From Polyangiaceae bacterium (GTDB lineage Bacteria > Myxococcota_A > Polyangia > Polyangiales > Polyangiaceae), in the NCBI GenBank assembly GCA_013361525.1, contig JABFXY010000068.1, positions 1 to 41,332 on the forward strand: a stretch of 41,332 nucleotides of DNA. The letters are read 5' to 3'. Of the stretch, positions 8,197 to 16,251 are shown in pieces (the stretch's first letter is position 1; every line of letters starts with the position of its first letter). The notes below the pieces were generated by a model, which searched no databases, had not been told where the DNA came from, and saw nothing but the letters and a program-made list of their open reading frames with translations. Both the position numbers and the translations under genes were made by a program.

Positions 8197-10215
8197 ATGT
8201 CCCTCATCATCCAATTCGCCATCGGAGCGGGCGGGCTCGTCGCGCTCTATTTTCTATTGGGGCTCCGCCGCATCGCGAACGATCGCGTCGGCATCCTGGA
8301 GCGGCGTTTCAGCTCGAAGGGCTCGCTCTCGCGCGGGCTCATCGCGACCGAGGGAGAGGCCGGTTTCGTTCCTCGGCTGCTGCGCGGTGGCGTGCATTGG
8401 TACGCGCCGTTTTTCTACCGCGTCCACCGCGCGCGGCTCGTGACGATCCCGCAAGGTCGCATCGGTTACGTGTTCGCGCGCGACGGCATCGGTCTCGGCC
8501 CGCACCAGACCCTCGGCAAAGCGGTCGCATGCGACAACTTCCAGGACGTCGAGGCGTTCCTCGCGAACGGCGGCCAGAAAGGCCCGCAACGCAACATCCT
8601 TCGTGAAGGCACCTACGCGATCAACGTCGCGCAATTCATCGTCATCACCGCGGAGAAGATCCACCTCCTGGCGCTCGACGACGACGACCTGACCCTCTTC
8701 CAGCGCATGCAGCACGTCATCGCGGAACGCGGCGGCTTCACGCCCGTCGTCCTGCAAGGCGAGGACGATCTCATGGGCGTCGTCACGATTCACGACGGCC
8801 CCCCGCTCCCGCAAGGTGAGCTCATCGCGCCCATCGTCGGCGACAACCCCCTGGACCAAGCGAGCTACCACAACTCGTTTCAGGATCCGGAACGCTTCCT
8901 CTACGCCGGCGGACGCCGCGGTCGGCAGCTCCAGGTCCTCATCGAAGGCACGTATTACCTGAATCGTCTCTTCGCGAGCGTCGAGCCGGTGAAGAAGACG
9001 GTCGTCGAGGTCGGCCACGTCGGCGTCGTGGTCAGCTACACGGGCGAGACCGGCAGTGATCTATCGGGCAAGGAATACAAACACGGTGAGCTCGTCGCGC
9101 CGGGCCAACGCGGCGTGTGGAGCGTGCCGCTGCTGCCCGGCAAGTACGCGTTCAACACCTACGCCGGCAAGGTCGTCATGGTGCCGACGACGAACTTCAT
9201 CCTCAAATGGAACAAGCGCGAAATCGGCTCGCACCGCTTCGACGAGAACCTCACCGAGGTGTCGCTCATCACCAAGGACGCGTTCGAGCCCTCGCTCCCT
9301 CTCAGCGTCGTCGTGCACATCGATTACCGAAAGGCCCCGCTCGTCGTTCAGCGTTTCGGCGACGTGAAGAAGCTCGTCGAGCAGACCCTCGATCCGATGG
9401 TGGCGGCGTACTTCAAGAACATCGGCCAGACCAAGACGCTCATCCAGCTGCTTCAGGATCGCTCCGACATCCAGCGGACGGCCGGTGAAGAGATGCGCGA
9501 CAAGTTCGGGCACTACAACCTCGAGATGGAAGAGGTGCTCATCGGCACGCCGACCAGCTCGAACGTGGACTCGCACATCGATCAGATCCTCACCCAGCTG
9601 CGCGCTCGCCAGATCGCGGAAGAACAAATCGAGACGTATGCGCGTCAGGAGCGCGCGGCCGTCAAAGAGCGCGAGCTCCGTGAAGCCGAGGCGCGCGCGC
9701 GCGAGCAACAGCGCCTGACGCAGAGCGAGCTCGGCATCCTGGTGCAAGCGAACCAGGGACGCGCGGAGTACGAGGTCGCCGTGCAGAAGGCGGCGCAGAT
9801 CCGCGCGCTCGCCGAGGCAGAGGCCGAGCGCGTCCGCGTGATGGCGGACGCCGAAGCCGAGCGCGCCGCGCGTATCGGCGTCGCGGAGGCGATGGCGATC
9901 GAAGAGCAGGTCCGCGCGTACGGCGGCCCGAAGCTGCAGCTCACGCAGAAGGTCCTGACGCGCTTCTCGGAGGCGATCGAAAAGAGCGGCGTGGATGTCG
10001 TCCCGCGCGTCGTCGTCGGCGGCGGCAACGGCTCGCAACAGGGTCAGGGCGGCTTGCTCGATGCGCTGCTCGCGATGATGCTGTCCGACAAGACGCTGGA
10101 TGACGCGACCGTCATCTCGAGCGAGTCGGAGCCACGGGAGGTGTCCGCGAAGATGCGCCGGCACCTCGAGGAACGACTCGGCTCCATGAATGGGCACGCA
10201 AACCACCGATCCTGA
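8197..10215 (+). CDS. large SPFH/flotillin-like membrane-associated protein
   Basis: The 672-residue protein starts with one membrane segment (about residues 3-22). It has a long N-terminal region in which a module recurs: NFQDVEAFLANGG...REGTYAIN near residue 112, SFQDPERFLYAGG...EGTYYLN near 227, and a shorter PGKYAFN version near 310. An SPFH (band 7) domain covers about 345-455. A long charged Ala/Glu/Arg-rich coiled coil (about 460-590) follows, as in flotillins, then a QLTQKVLTRFSEAI segment and a Gly-rich tail. Such proteins scaffold membrane microdomains. A GTG at 8170 would add nine residues; the ATG at 8197 is preferred because it leads straight into the membrane segment. The 249 bp upstream holds nothing recognisable. 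Confidence 0.9.
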   Translation: MSLIIQFAIGAGGLVALYFLLGLRRIANDRVGILERRFSSKGSLSRGLIATEGEAGFVPRLLRGGVHWYAPFFYRVHRARLVTIPQGRIGYVFARDGIGLGPHQTLGKAVACDNFQDVEAFLANGGQKGPQRNILREGTYAINVAQFIVITAEKIHLLALDDDDLTLFQRMQHVIAERGGFTPVVLQGEDDLMGVVTIHDGPPLPQGELIAPIVGDNPLDQASYHNSFQDPERFLYAGGRRGRQLQVLIEGTYYLNRLFASVEPVKKTVVEVGHVGVVVSYTGETGSDLSGKEYKHGELVAPGQRGVWSVPLLPGKYAFNTYAGKVVMVPTTNFILKWNKREIGSHRFDENLTEVSLITKDAFEPSLPLSVVVHIDYRKAPLVVQRFGDVKKLVEQTLDPMVAAYFKNIGQTKTLIQLLQDRSDIQRTAGEEMRDKFGHYNLEMEEVLIGTPTSSNVDSHIDQILTQLRARQIAEEQIETYARQERAAVKERELREAEARAREQQRLTQSELGILVQANQGRAEYEVAVQKAAQIRALAEAEAERVRVMADAEAERAARIGVAEAMAIEEQVRAYGGPKLQLTQKVLTRFSEAIEKSGVDVVPRVVVGGGNGSQQGQGGLLDALLAMMLSDKTLDDATVISSESEPREVSAKMRRHLEERLGSMNGHANHRS

Positions 10216-10343
10216 GCCGTGCAGCGGCCTTTTTCCCAGTGCACCAACGCGGCTGGGCCCTGCTCGAATTGGCACAGACACTGACGCATAGGCCCGTGCT
10301 CGTCGCGACGTTCGGGTAGGTGCTGAGCTCTTTCGAGCGCCCG

Positions 10344-10366
10344 GGGCCGCTCTCTTCGAGCGGCCC
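10344..10366 (+). terminator. hairpin, possible terminator of the SPFH gene
   Basis: A perfect 9-bp stem (GGGCCGCTC / GAGCGGCCC) with a five-base loop lies about 130 bp after the SPFH stop codon. It is followed by TGTTCTTG, a weak T-rich run. It sits 22 bp before the next ATG, so it could instead act in the leader of the lipoprotein gene. Confidence 0.4.
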
Positions 10367-10388
10367 TGTTCTTGCTCGGTTCCGCGTC

Positions 10389-11189
10389 ATGAACCTTCGC
10401 TTCTCGTCGTGTCTCCTCGTGATGACGCTGGCATCCGGATGCAGCGAGCCCCTTTGCGGCGACACCTGCGATGGCGGGAACGGCGGCTCCGGCGGCTCCG
10501 GCGGCAACGATGAGGGTGGCCAGGGTGGAGAGGGTGGCCAGGGTGGACACGGCGGATCGTGCTCGTTCCCCGGGGGCACGGTGCAGATCGCCATCGACCT
10601 CGAAGTGCCGTTCGACGACATGCACTTGGAAGGCGCGCTGACGGCCACCAGCGCCACGACGTGGGAGCTCGATACCTGCCCGCCGGACGCGACCTGCGAC
10701 GTCTCCGCGATCGTCGCCATCACGGTCGACGTGCCGGGCCTCGCGCCGCAGATCCCCGATGGAACCTTCGTCTCCGTCGACTTCGCGGCGGACGCATACC
10801 CCGACGAAGTCGAGAGGGTGCGGCTCACCATTCGCAACCTCCCCGAGTGGAGCGGGTTGCCAAATGCGACGAGCAGCGAGCCGTGGCTCTGGCTGTTCGC
10901 GACGACCGGGATCGAGGACAGCGGGCTGCCGATCACCAAGGTGAAGCGATGCTCCCACGACCCGCCGCCGCCGAACGAAGCGGAGGCTTACAGCGTGTTC
11001 GACCTCGAGGTCGCAGCGGACAATGGTCCCGACGGCGGCCCGTTCACCGTCGGCCCAGGAGACGTCGTCACGGTCACGTACGCATCAGGCCCCGAGGTCG
11101 GAACGTTCGAGCTCGCGAACGTCCACGTCCTCGTCGACTACGACTTCGACTACGCGCACTACGGCTTGGCGCGCACGGCGAGTGAGTGA
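10389..11189 (+). CDS. Gly-tethered lipoprotein of unknown function
   Basis: The 266-residue lipoprotein has a signal peptide ending MTLASGC, then CGDTC and a Gly-rich tether whose DNA repeats the unit ggtggccagggtgga. The mature part (about 60-266) looks like an all-beta domain with acidic patches and three further Cys (DTCPPDATC and KRCSHD). It has no catalytic motif I recognise. The ATG at 10389 is chosen over an upstream frame start because it begins the signal peptide. It lies alone between the SPFH gene and uppS. Confidence 0.75.
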   Translation: MNLRFSSCLLVMTLASGCSEPLCGDTCDGGNGGSGGSGGNDEGGQGGEGGQGGHGGSCSFPGGTVQIAIDLEVPFDDMHLEGALTATSATTWELDTCPPDATCDVSAIVAITVDVPGLAPQIPDGTFVSVDFAADAYPDEVERVRLTIRNLPEWSGLPNATSSEPWLWLFATTGIEDSGLPITKVKRCSHDPPPPNEAEAYSVFDLEVAADNGPDGGPFTVGPGDVVTVTYASGPEVGTFELANVHVLVDYDFDYAHYGLARTASE

Positions 11190-11308
11190 ACCGCACCGCA
11201 TCACGCGCTGCTCCATCGACGCTCGTGGGCTTGTTGACAAATAAAACAGTAAGCCGTTCTCCACGAAACCTTCACAGTCCGACCATCGTCTGATGAGAGC
11301 GAGAGGAC

Positions 11309-11314
11309 TAGGCT
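11309..11314 (+). promoter_or_regulatory. possible -10 element (TAGGCT) for uppS
   Basis: TAGGCT lies nine bases before the uppS ATG, so transcription would begin within a few bases of the start codon. A TTGACA about 70 bases further up (11234-11239), in an AT-rich patch, is too far away to pair with it and may belong to a second promoter. Confidence 0.3.
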
Positions 11315-11323
11315 CGAGGAGTC

Positions 11324-12076
11324 ATGAAGGCGCAATCTCGTTCTATCCGCGACAAGAAGTTCCCCGCTCACATCGCGATCATCCTCGACGGCAACGGCCG
11401 CTGGGCGACGACGAAGGGGCTACCGCGCACGGCCGGTCACGAGCACGGGAGCAAGTCGGTGCGGACGGCGGTGTACGGCTGCCATGATCGCGGCATCGCG
11501 GCGCTCACGCTCTACGCCTTCAGCGCCGCGAACTGGTCGCGTCCCAAGCTGGAGATCGACACGCTGATGCGCCTGTGCGCCGAGTTCGCGGAGAACGAGC
11601 TCGAGGAGCTGGTTCGTCGCGACATTCAGGTCACCGTCATCGGCGACATCGACGAGCTCCCGCGCCGCACGCGCAAGGCCACCGAAGCGCTCGTCGAAGC
11701 GACCAAAAGCTGCAAAGGGATGAAGCTCGCGCTGGCCCTCTCGTACGGCGGCCGCCAGGACATGGTCAGCGCCATTCGGCAGATCGCGATCCGCGCGCGC
11801 GCCGGCCTCGTCATCCCCGAAGAGGTCACGGAAGAGAGCATCCGCAGCTACCTCTCGACCGGCAATCTGCCGGACCCGGATCTCGTCATCCGCACCGGCG
11901 GCGAGCGGCGCCTCTCGGACTTCCTCTTGTTCGAATGCGCCTACGCAGAGCTCTTCTTCTCCGAGACGCTCTGGCCCGACTTCAGCGAAGAGACGCTCGA
12001 CGAAGCGATCGCCGCGTTCACTCGCCGTCAGCGCCGTTACGGCAAGACGGGCGCGCAAGTCGCCGAAGCCGGCTGA
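11324..12076 (+). CDS. uppS: isoprenyl (undecaprenyl) diphosphate synthase
   Basis: The 250-residue cis-prenyltransferase condenses isopentenyl diphosphate onto farnesyl diphosphate to make the C55 lipid carrier used for peptidoglycan and surface polysaccharides. All family motifs are present: HIAIILDGNGRWA with catalytic D22, GHEHG, LTLYAFSAANWSRP, LALSYGGRQDMV, and the C-terminal PDLVIRTGGERRLSDFLL plus AYAELFFSE. RTGGE replaces the more usual RTSGE. GAGGAG lies close to the ATG (two-base gap). The usual uppS neighbours cdsA and dxr are absent here. Confidence 0.95.
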   Translation: MKAQSRSIRDKKFPAHIAIILDGNGRWATTKGLPRTAGHEHGSKSVRTAVYGCHDRGIAALTLYAFSAANWSRPKLEIDTLMRLCAEFAENELEELVRRDIQVTVIGDIDELPRRTRKATEALVEATKSCKGMKLALALSYGGRQDMVSAIRQIAIRARAGLVIPEEVTEESIRSYLSTGNLPDPDLVIRTGGERRLSDFLLFECAYAELFFSETLWPDFSEETLDEAIAAFTRRQRRYGKTGAQVAEAG

Positions 12077-12092
12077 TCGCGCTCATTCGGTC

Positions 12093-12128
12093 CGATCACG
12101 CTGAGTCGATCACGCTGAGCCGATCACG
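12093..12128. repeat. 14-bp tandem repeat, 2.6 copies
   Basis: The unit CGATCACGCTGAG(T/C) occurs at 12093-12106 and 12107-12120, with a partial third copy at 12121-12128. It fills most of the gap between the convergent uppS and TetR genes and overlaps the TetR stop codon. No stem-loop with a T run is formed. Confidence 0.8.
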
Positions 12129-12708
12129 GGCGGGCGAGGTTCGAGAGAACGTCGCCCGTCACGCTTTTGAGCTTCTCGCGGCTCCACCCCGCGCGCGCCG
12201 CGGTCGCAACGCCCTGAAGCATGACGACCAGAATGCGCGCCGTCGCAGCCGGATCGCGGTCGACTCGAAGCTCACCCGCCTCTTGTCCTCGCCGAAGGAG
12301 GCGCTCGAGGAGCGCTTCGGTCTGCTTCATCGACTGCTCGAGCAGCCCCCGAGCCCACGCCTCACGCCCCTCACAGCTCGTCCCCGAAAGAACGAGGAAG
12401 CAGCCGCGCGGCCCCGACTTCGGGCAGGTCGTGGAGACCCACGCGCCGAACAGTCGCTCCAGCGCGCGAACGGTCGACGGCTCCGCCTCGAGCTCTGCGA
12501 GCGCACCGCCGACACGCTCGATGTAGTGGCCGAGGACGCGCTTGAAGAGCTGCTCCTTGTCACCAAAGGCGCCGTACAAACTCGCGCGTCCGAGCCCCGT
12601 CGCATCGACGAGGTCCTGGACGCTCGCGGCCTCGTACCCTTTGGACCAGAAGACATCGAGGGCCTTGTCGAGGACCTCCGTCTCGTCGAACTCCCGCGGG
12701 CGCGCCAT
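12124..12708 (-). CDS. TetR-family repressor
   Basis: The 194-residue regulator begins MARPREFDETEVLDKALDVF, the classic TetR N-terminus. Its helix-turn-helix reads SVQDLVDATGLGRASLYGAF (about residues 27-48). The C-terminal ligand-binding region has three Cys (CPKSGPRGC, TSCEG) and matches the YxiA/AcrR-like group with PRGCFLV. The ATG at 12708 is preferred over an in-frame ATG at 12729. It is divergent from the DUF1993 gene, with 123 bp between, so it most likely represses that gene and itself. No clean operator palindrome was found. Confidence 0.9.
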   Translation of the reverse strand: MARPREFDETEVLDKALDVFWSKGYEAASVQDLVDATGLGRASLYGAFGDKEQLFKRVLGHYIERVGGALAELEAEPSTVRALERLFGAWVSTTCPKSGPRGCFLVLSGTSCEGREAWARGLLEQSMKQTEALLERLLRRGQEAGELRVDRDPAATARILVVMLQGVATAARAGWSREKLKSVTGDVLSNLARP

Positions 12709-12831
12709 TTTTGCTGCGGGCGCGAGCATACTCCAGCCGTGTATCGGGTGGTTGAGTGAGCGTGCTTCGCCTTGCGACGAGTTCTGGAACGACTGTACCG
12801 TAACCCGCGAAACGCACCGACAGGAGAAACC

Positions 12832-13344
12832 ATGTCCCTCTACGCCGCCTCCGTTCCGCAGCTCACGAAGATGCTCAAGGGCTTGAGCGCCTGTATCGAC
12901 AAGGCCGTCGCGCACGCGACGGCAAAAGGCTTCGACCCCGCCGTGTTCACCACGGCGCGCCTCGCGCCCGACCAATACCCTCTCACAAGGCAGGTTCAGG
13001 CCGCGTGCGACGCCGCGAAGTTCGCTGCGGCGAGGCTCACCGGTAAGACCGCGCCGAGCCACCCGGACACCGAGACGACGATCCCCGAGCTGAAGGCGCG
13101 CATCGACAGCGTCGTCGAGTACCTCGCAGGCTTCTCCGAGAAGGACTTCGAGGGCGCGAAGGACAGGATGATCAGCCTCCCCTTCTTCCAAGGCAAAGCC
13201 ATCACGTCCGCCGACTACTTGAACGAGATGGCGCTGCCGAACTTCTACTTCCACGTGACCACGGCCTACGCGATCCTCCGCCACAACGGCGTCGACCTGG
13301 GCAAGCGCGACTTCATCGGCAGCTTGAACCTCAAAGACGCTTAG
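12832..13344 (+). CDS. DUF1993 family protein
   Basis: The 170-residue protein matches DUF1993, a family of helical-bundle proteins with a DinB-like fold. It has the typical start SLYAASVPQLTKMLKGLSACIDKA, the central FAPDQYPL-like segment (here LAPDQYPLTRQVQAACDAAK), and the ending PNFYFHVTTAYAILRHNGVDLGKRDFIG. A good ribosome site (AGGAGA) lies five bases before the ATG. The biochemical role of the family is not established. Pairing with a divergent TetR regulator suggests inducible expression. Confidence 0.9.
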   Translation: MSLYAASVPQLTKMLKGLSACIDKAVAHATAKGFDPAVFTTARLAPDQYPLTRQVQAACDAAKFAAARLTGKTAPSHPDTETTIPELKARIDSVVEYLAGFSEKDFEGAKDRMISLPFFQGKAITSADYLNEMALPNFYFHVTTAYAILRHNGVDLGKRDFIGSLNLKDA

Positions 13345-13665
13345 AGTTTCTGTTTACTCGCGCGCGCACGACGGCTCGGGTCCCGCCTGGGGGTGTGCTT
13401 CGCTGCGCTTCGCACGTGGCACCCAAGCCTGTGCGCGCCCTATTCCAACCTGGTGGGTCGCGGCCGACGGCGGCCGATGGCCGCCTCCTGACCGTCGCTG
13501 TGTCCATTGGCGAGCGCGTGGCCGCTCGAGCTCGCGTCCCGGTTCGGGACCGTCCGATGACCGCCTCCTGATACGACGTGTCAGGCGGCGGCCCTGGGCC
13601 GCCGTCTAGGCAAGAGCGGCGACATATTGTGTTGCTAGGCAACCGCGGTTACACCTCGTTTCCAC
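13345..13665. other. gene-free, hairpin-rich 321-bp stretch
   Basis: No credible coding region was found here. On the plus strand it holds three compact GC hairpins: 13469-13485 (GGCGGCC/GAT/GGCCGCC), 13536-13550 (GTCCCG/GTT/CGGGAC) and 13586-13604 (a perfect 9-bp inverted repeat around one T). It also holds two copies of an 18-bp sequence listed separately. It could encode a structured RNA or be a degraded element. It ends directly at tRNA-Arg. Confidence 0.5.
13474..13571. repeat. 18-bp direct repeat, two copies 80 bp apart
   Basis: CCGATGGCCGCCTCCTGA at 13474-13491 recurs as CCGATGACCGCCTCCTGA at 13554-13571 (17 of 18 identical). Both copies contain CCTCCT, the complement of a Shine-Dalgarno core. 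Confidence 0.75.
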
Positions 13666-13739
13666 GCGCCCGTAGCTCAGCTGGATAGAGCACCGGCCTT
13701 CTAAGCCGAGGGTCGCAGGTTCGAATCCTGCCGGGCGCG
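13666..13739 (+). tRNA. tRNA-Arg(TCT)
   Basis: The 74-nt gene folds as a standard cloverleaf. The acceptor stem GCGCCCG pairs with CGGGCGC, the D-arm is AGCTCAGCTGGATAGAGC-like, the anticodon loop is CTTCTAA (anticodon TCT, reading AGA/AGG), and the T-arm GCAGG/CCTGC surrounds TTCGAAT. The discriminator is G, and the 3' CCA is not encoded. The bottom pair of the anticodon stem is a C-A mismatch; the other four pairs hold. Confidence 0.97.
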
Positions 13740-13923
13740 CTGCCATACGGCACCTTGGGGAGGTCGGTGCGCCGTCACTGCAATTCGGGACTCGGCGCAT
13801 TCATTGCTTTTGCGCCAATCGATTTCGGCCGTGATTCCGCCATTAGAAAAAACCTTGAATCAGCATCAATCGGTCGTCGTCCCACATTGCATGTCAATCG
13901 GCGGAATGGTAAGGCGCGGGCCC

Positions 13924-14736
13924 ATGAATTCAAAGCTGGCGCTCGGTGTGGTTTCGTTGGTCCTCGTCGCGCTTCCGGCATGCGGGGGCGGTTCACGGGA
14001 AAGGGTGTCGTTGTCCTATGCGGGCGAGGACGCTCGCAAGACGACGGACGCTTTGTCCGCCGCCATCACCTCGGCGGGTCACTCCCCCGAGTGTCGCGAC
14101 GGGAAGTTCTGCAAGTTCCGATACAACGAGTACGGGACCGTCCACTACAAGCTCAGCAAGCGGGACCCGCTCCTCCTCATCGAGGTCAAAGCCGACGAGA
14201 TGGAGGACAACGAGCGCTTCAAGCTCGAGCGCGAGATGACGAAGATCGCCCAGGACATCTGGAACGAGGCGTCCGACGTCGCGCTGAAGCAGGAAAACGA
14301 AAACAAGCGCGCCGCGGCCGAGCGCAAAGCACACGAGGACGAGATGGACGCGGAGCGCCACCGCGTCGACACCGAGGCCCAGCTCGAGCGCGAGCGCATC
14401 GCCTCGCAAGAGCGCATCGAGAACGGCAAGAAGCAAGCTGAGGCGGAGAAGAAGGCCGAAGACGACGCGAAGATCCACGAGGATATCGGCGTCGAGGCCA
14501 AGCCGAGCGGGGGTGCCGCCCTCAAGATGGAGTCGCCGGAGGGCGCCGTCTGCAACATCGTCAGCGACAACACCTCGCGCTCGAAGTCGCTCGAGGTCCC
14601 CTTCCAGATCGAGACGACCCCCGGCACCTACTACACGGTGGAGTGCGTGCTTCCGTCGGGCTCGCCCTGGCGCAAGAAGATCCAGACGAAGGAGCGCTTC
14701 GTCACCGTCGTGAAGCTCACCCAGGGTCTGAAGTAG
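13924..14736 (+). CDS. coiled-coil lipoprotein
   Basis: The 270-residue product has a lipoprotein signal peptide ending LVALPAC and a small N-terminal domain (about 30-110) with two Cys in SPECRDGKFCKF. A highly charged helix (about 110-195, Glu/Lys/Arg/Ala-rich, with ERKAHEDEMDAERHR) is predicted to form a coiled coil. A C-terminal beta domain with two Cys follows (GAVCNIVSDNTSRSKSL ... YTVECVLPSG) and has the look of a small PEGA-like or fibronectin-like fold. The ATG at 13924 begins the signal peptide. The upstream 184 bp after the tRNA is unusually AT-rich for this region. Function is unknown. Confidence 0.75.
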   Translation: MNSKLALGVVSLVLVALPACGGGSRERVSLSYAGEDARKTTDALSAAITSAGHSPECRDGKFCKFRYNEYGTVHYKLSKRDPLLLIEVKADEMEDNERFKLEREMTKIAQDIWNEASDVALKQENENKRAAAERKAHEDEMDAERHRVDTEAQLERERIASQERIENGKKQAEAEKKAEDDAKIHEDIGVEAKPSGGAALKMESPEGAVCNIVSDNTSRSKSLEVPFQIETTPGTYYTVECVLPSGSPWRKKIQTKERFVTVVKLTQGLK

Positions 14737-14744
14737 TAAATACC

Positions 14745-14760
14745 CGAGCCACGTGGCTCG
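14745..14760. promoter_or_regulatory. 16-bp perfect palindrome at the methyltransferase start
   Basis: CGAGCCACGTGGCTCG is a perfect inverted repeat centred on CACGTG. It begins eight bases after the lipoprotein stop and contains the GTG start codon (14753) of the methyltransferase. It may be an operator or a mRNA structure that limits translation of that gene. Confidence 0.5.
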
Positions 14761-15877
14761 ATCAGCAGCACCCGGCGCGCGGAGCTCGAATCAGCGGGCG
14801 GAGAGCGATACCAACGTCGCCCCGCCCGCTTTCGTTACGACCCGCTACCAAGGCAGCAAGCAGCGGCTGATCCCTTTCCTGGACGGCGCGCTTCGCGGGC
14901 TTTCATTCGACAGCGCCGTCGATGTCTTCGGCGGGACGGGCGCCGTCAGCCATTACTTCAAGCGGCTCGGCAAGGCGGTCCATTACAACGACGTCCTCGC
15001 CGCAAACGCGGTGTCGGCCGTCGCGCTCGTCGAAAATGCCACCATGCGCGTCGAGCGCCCGCGGGCGTCGGCGATCCTCGTTCGCGATCGCGCGCGGCGC
15101 TACGCGCGCTTCATCGAGCGGACCTTCGAGGACGTCTTCTACCTGCCGCACGAAAACCGCTGGCTCGACGTGGTCGCACAGAACGCCGCGGCGATCGAGG
15201 ATCGGTTCGAGCGCGCCCTGGTGCAACACGCGCTCTTCCAAGCGTGCCTCATGAAGCGCCCATTCAACTTGTTTCACCGGAAGAATCTGTCGGTGCGCAC
15301 GGCGCGCGTCGCGCGCTCGTTCGGCAACAAGACGACGTGGGAGCGTCCGTTCGAGGACCTCTTCTTCGCCGCGCTCGATCGCGCGAACAACGCCGTGTTC
15401 GACAACGGTCGCACCAACACCGTCAGCTGCCTCGACGCGTTTTCGTGCCCACTCGACGGGGACCTCGTCTACCTCGATCCGCCGTACGTCCGCGCCGACG
15501 GCGCGTCGTTTTCGTACCGCGACGGCTATCACTTCCTGGAGGGGCTGATCGACTATCGGGGCTGGCCGGCGCGGATCGACAAGAGCAAGAAGCACCTGCC
15601 GTACGACGTGCCTCGCTCGGTCTTCGAGGATCCGAAGACGATCGTCGAAGCGCTCGACGAGCTCTTCGTACGGTCGTCGCGTGCGCGCTACGTCGTGCTG
15701 TCGTACCGCCGAGATGGGCTGCCCAGCATCGACGCCGTCGTGCGATCTCTCGAGCGTCTCGGTCGCGAGGTTCGCGTCCACGAGCAGCCGGCTGCGTATG
15801 CGCTCTCGAGAAGAGCGACGGCCGATGTCCTCGTCGTCGCTGCGCGTGGGCTTGTGCGGGGCACGTCCATCGACTAG
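14753..15877 (+). CDS. orphan D12-class (Dam-like) adenine-N6 DNA methyltransferase
   Basis: The 374-residue enzyme has the motif order of class alpha D12/Dam methyltransferases. Motif X is TTRYQGSKQRLIPFL (about residues 29-43), motif I is AVDVFGGTGAVS (SAM binding), a target-recognition region lies in the middle (about 110-225), and motif IV is DPPY at 242-245. It would transfer a methyl group to adenine N6 in a short DNA site; the site cannot be predicted here. No restriction endonuclease lies beside it, so it looks solitary and perhaps regulatory. The start is GTG 14753, inside a palindrome. The cyaY gene begins ten bases after its stop. Confidence 0.9.
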   Translation: MARSAAPGARSSNQRAESDTNVAPPAFVTTRYQGSKQRLIPFLDGALRGLSFDSAVDVFGGTGAVSHYFKRLGKAVHYNDVLAANAVSAVALVENATMRVERPRASAILVRDRARRYARFIERTFEDVFYLPHENRWLDVVAQNAAAIEDRFERALVQHALFQACLMKRPFNLFHRKNLSVRTARVARSFGNKTTWERPFEDLFFAALDRANNAVFDNGRTNTVSCLDAFSCPLDGDLVYLDPPYVRADGASFSYRDGYHFLEGLIDYRGWPARIDKSKKHLPYDVPRSVFEDPKTIVEALDELFVRSSRARYVVLSYRRDGLPSIDAVVRSLERLGREVRVHEQPAAYALSRRATADVLVVAARGLVRGTSID

Positions 15878-15887
15878 TCCGATCCGC

Positions 15888-16202
15888 GTGAGCGACTTCG
15901 AAAAGCGTGCAGACGAAGCGCTGGTGGCGCTCCGTTCCTCCCTCGACGACCTCGGAATCGACGCCGAAGTGGAGCTCGAGATGGGCATCCTGTCGATCGA
16001 GTTCCCCGACGCGACGAAGTACATCATCAACAGTCACCGCGCCGCTCAGCAGATCTGGATGGCCGCGGAGCGATCCGCCTGGCACTTCGATCCGCGCCCG
16101 GACGGAACCTGGGTCGCCTCGAAGTCGGGGGACGAGCTCTGGTCGACGATCGAATCGGTGCTCGGCAAGAAGCTCGGCCGGGCGATCCAGCTTTCACGGT
16201 AG
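15888..16202 (+). CDS. cyaY: frataxin/CyaY iron-binding protein
   Basis: The 104-residue protein matches the frataxin fold from end to end: an N-terminal acidic helix (SDFEKRADEALVALRSSLDD), then beta strands with ILSIEFPDATKYIINSH, QQIWMAAERSAWHFD, WVASKSGDELW and a final helix. CyaY binds iron and tunes cysteine desulfurase activity in Fe-S cluster assembly. The ORF is open further upstream into the methyltransferase gene, but GTG 15888 gives the normal family length. No isc or suf gene is nearby. It is probably co-transcribed with the methyltransferase. Confidence 0.88.
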   Translation: MSDFEKRADEALVALRSSLDDLGIDAEVELEMGILSIEFPDATKYIINSHRAAQQIWMAAERSAWHFDPRPDGTWVASKSGDELWSTIESVLGKKLGRAIQLSR

Positions 16203-16251
16203 GCTTCTCGCGCCGATGGCGCCCACGTGCGCCTCGGTCGGGAGCCCGATC

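Noticed and set aside
11234..11262. TTGACA as the -35 of a uppS promoter
   Set aside because: No acceptable -10 lies 16-18 bases downstream (TTCTCC); it cannot pair with TAGGCT at 11309.
12709..12831. TetR operator between the divergent TetR and DUF1993 genes
   Set aside because: Only short imperfect symmetries (GTTCTGGAAC, TACCGTA) are present; none is convincing.
13606..13800. Minus-strand ORF containing PAGFEPATLGLEGRCSIQLSYG
   Set aside because: It is the well-known spurious translation of the antisense strand of a tRNA gene, here tRNA-Arg(TCT).
13740..13923. AT-rich DNA after tRNA-Arg as an integrated element
   Set aside because: No integrase and no repeat of the tRNA 3' end were found in the window.
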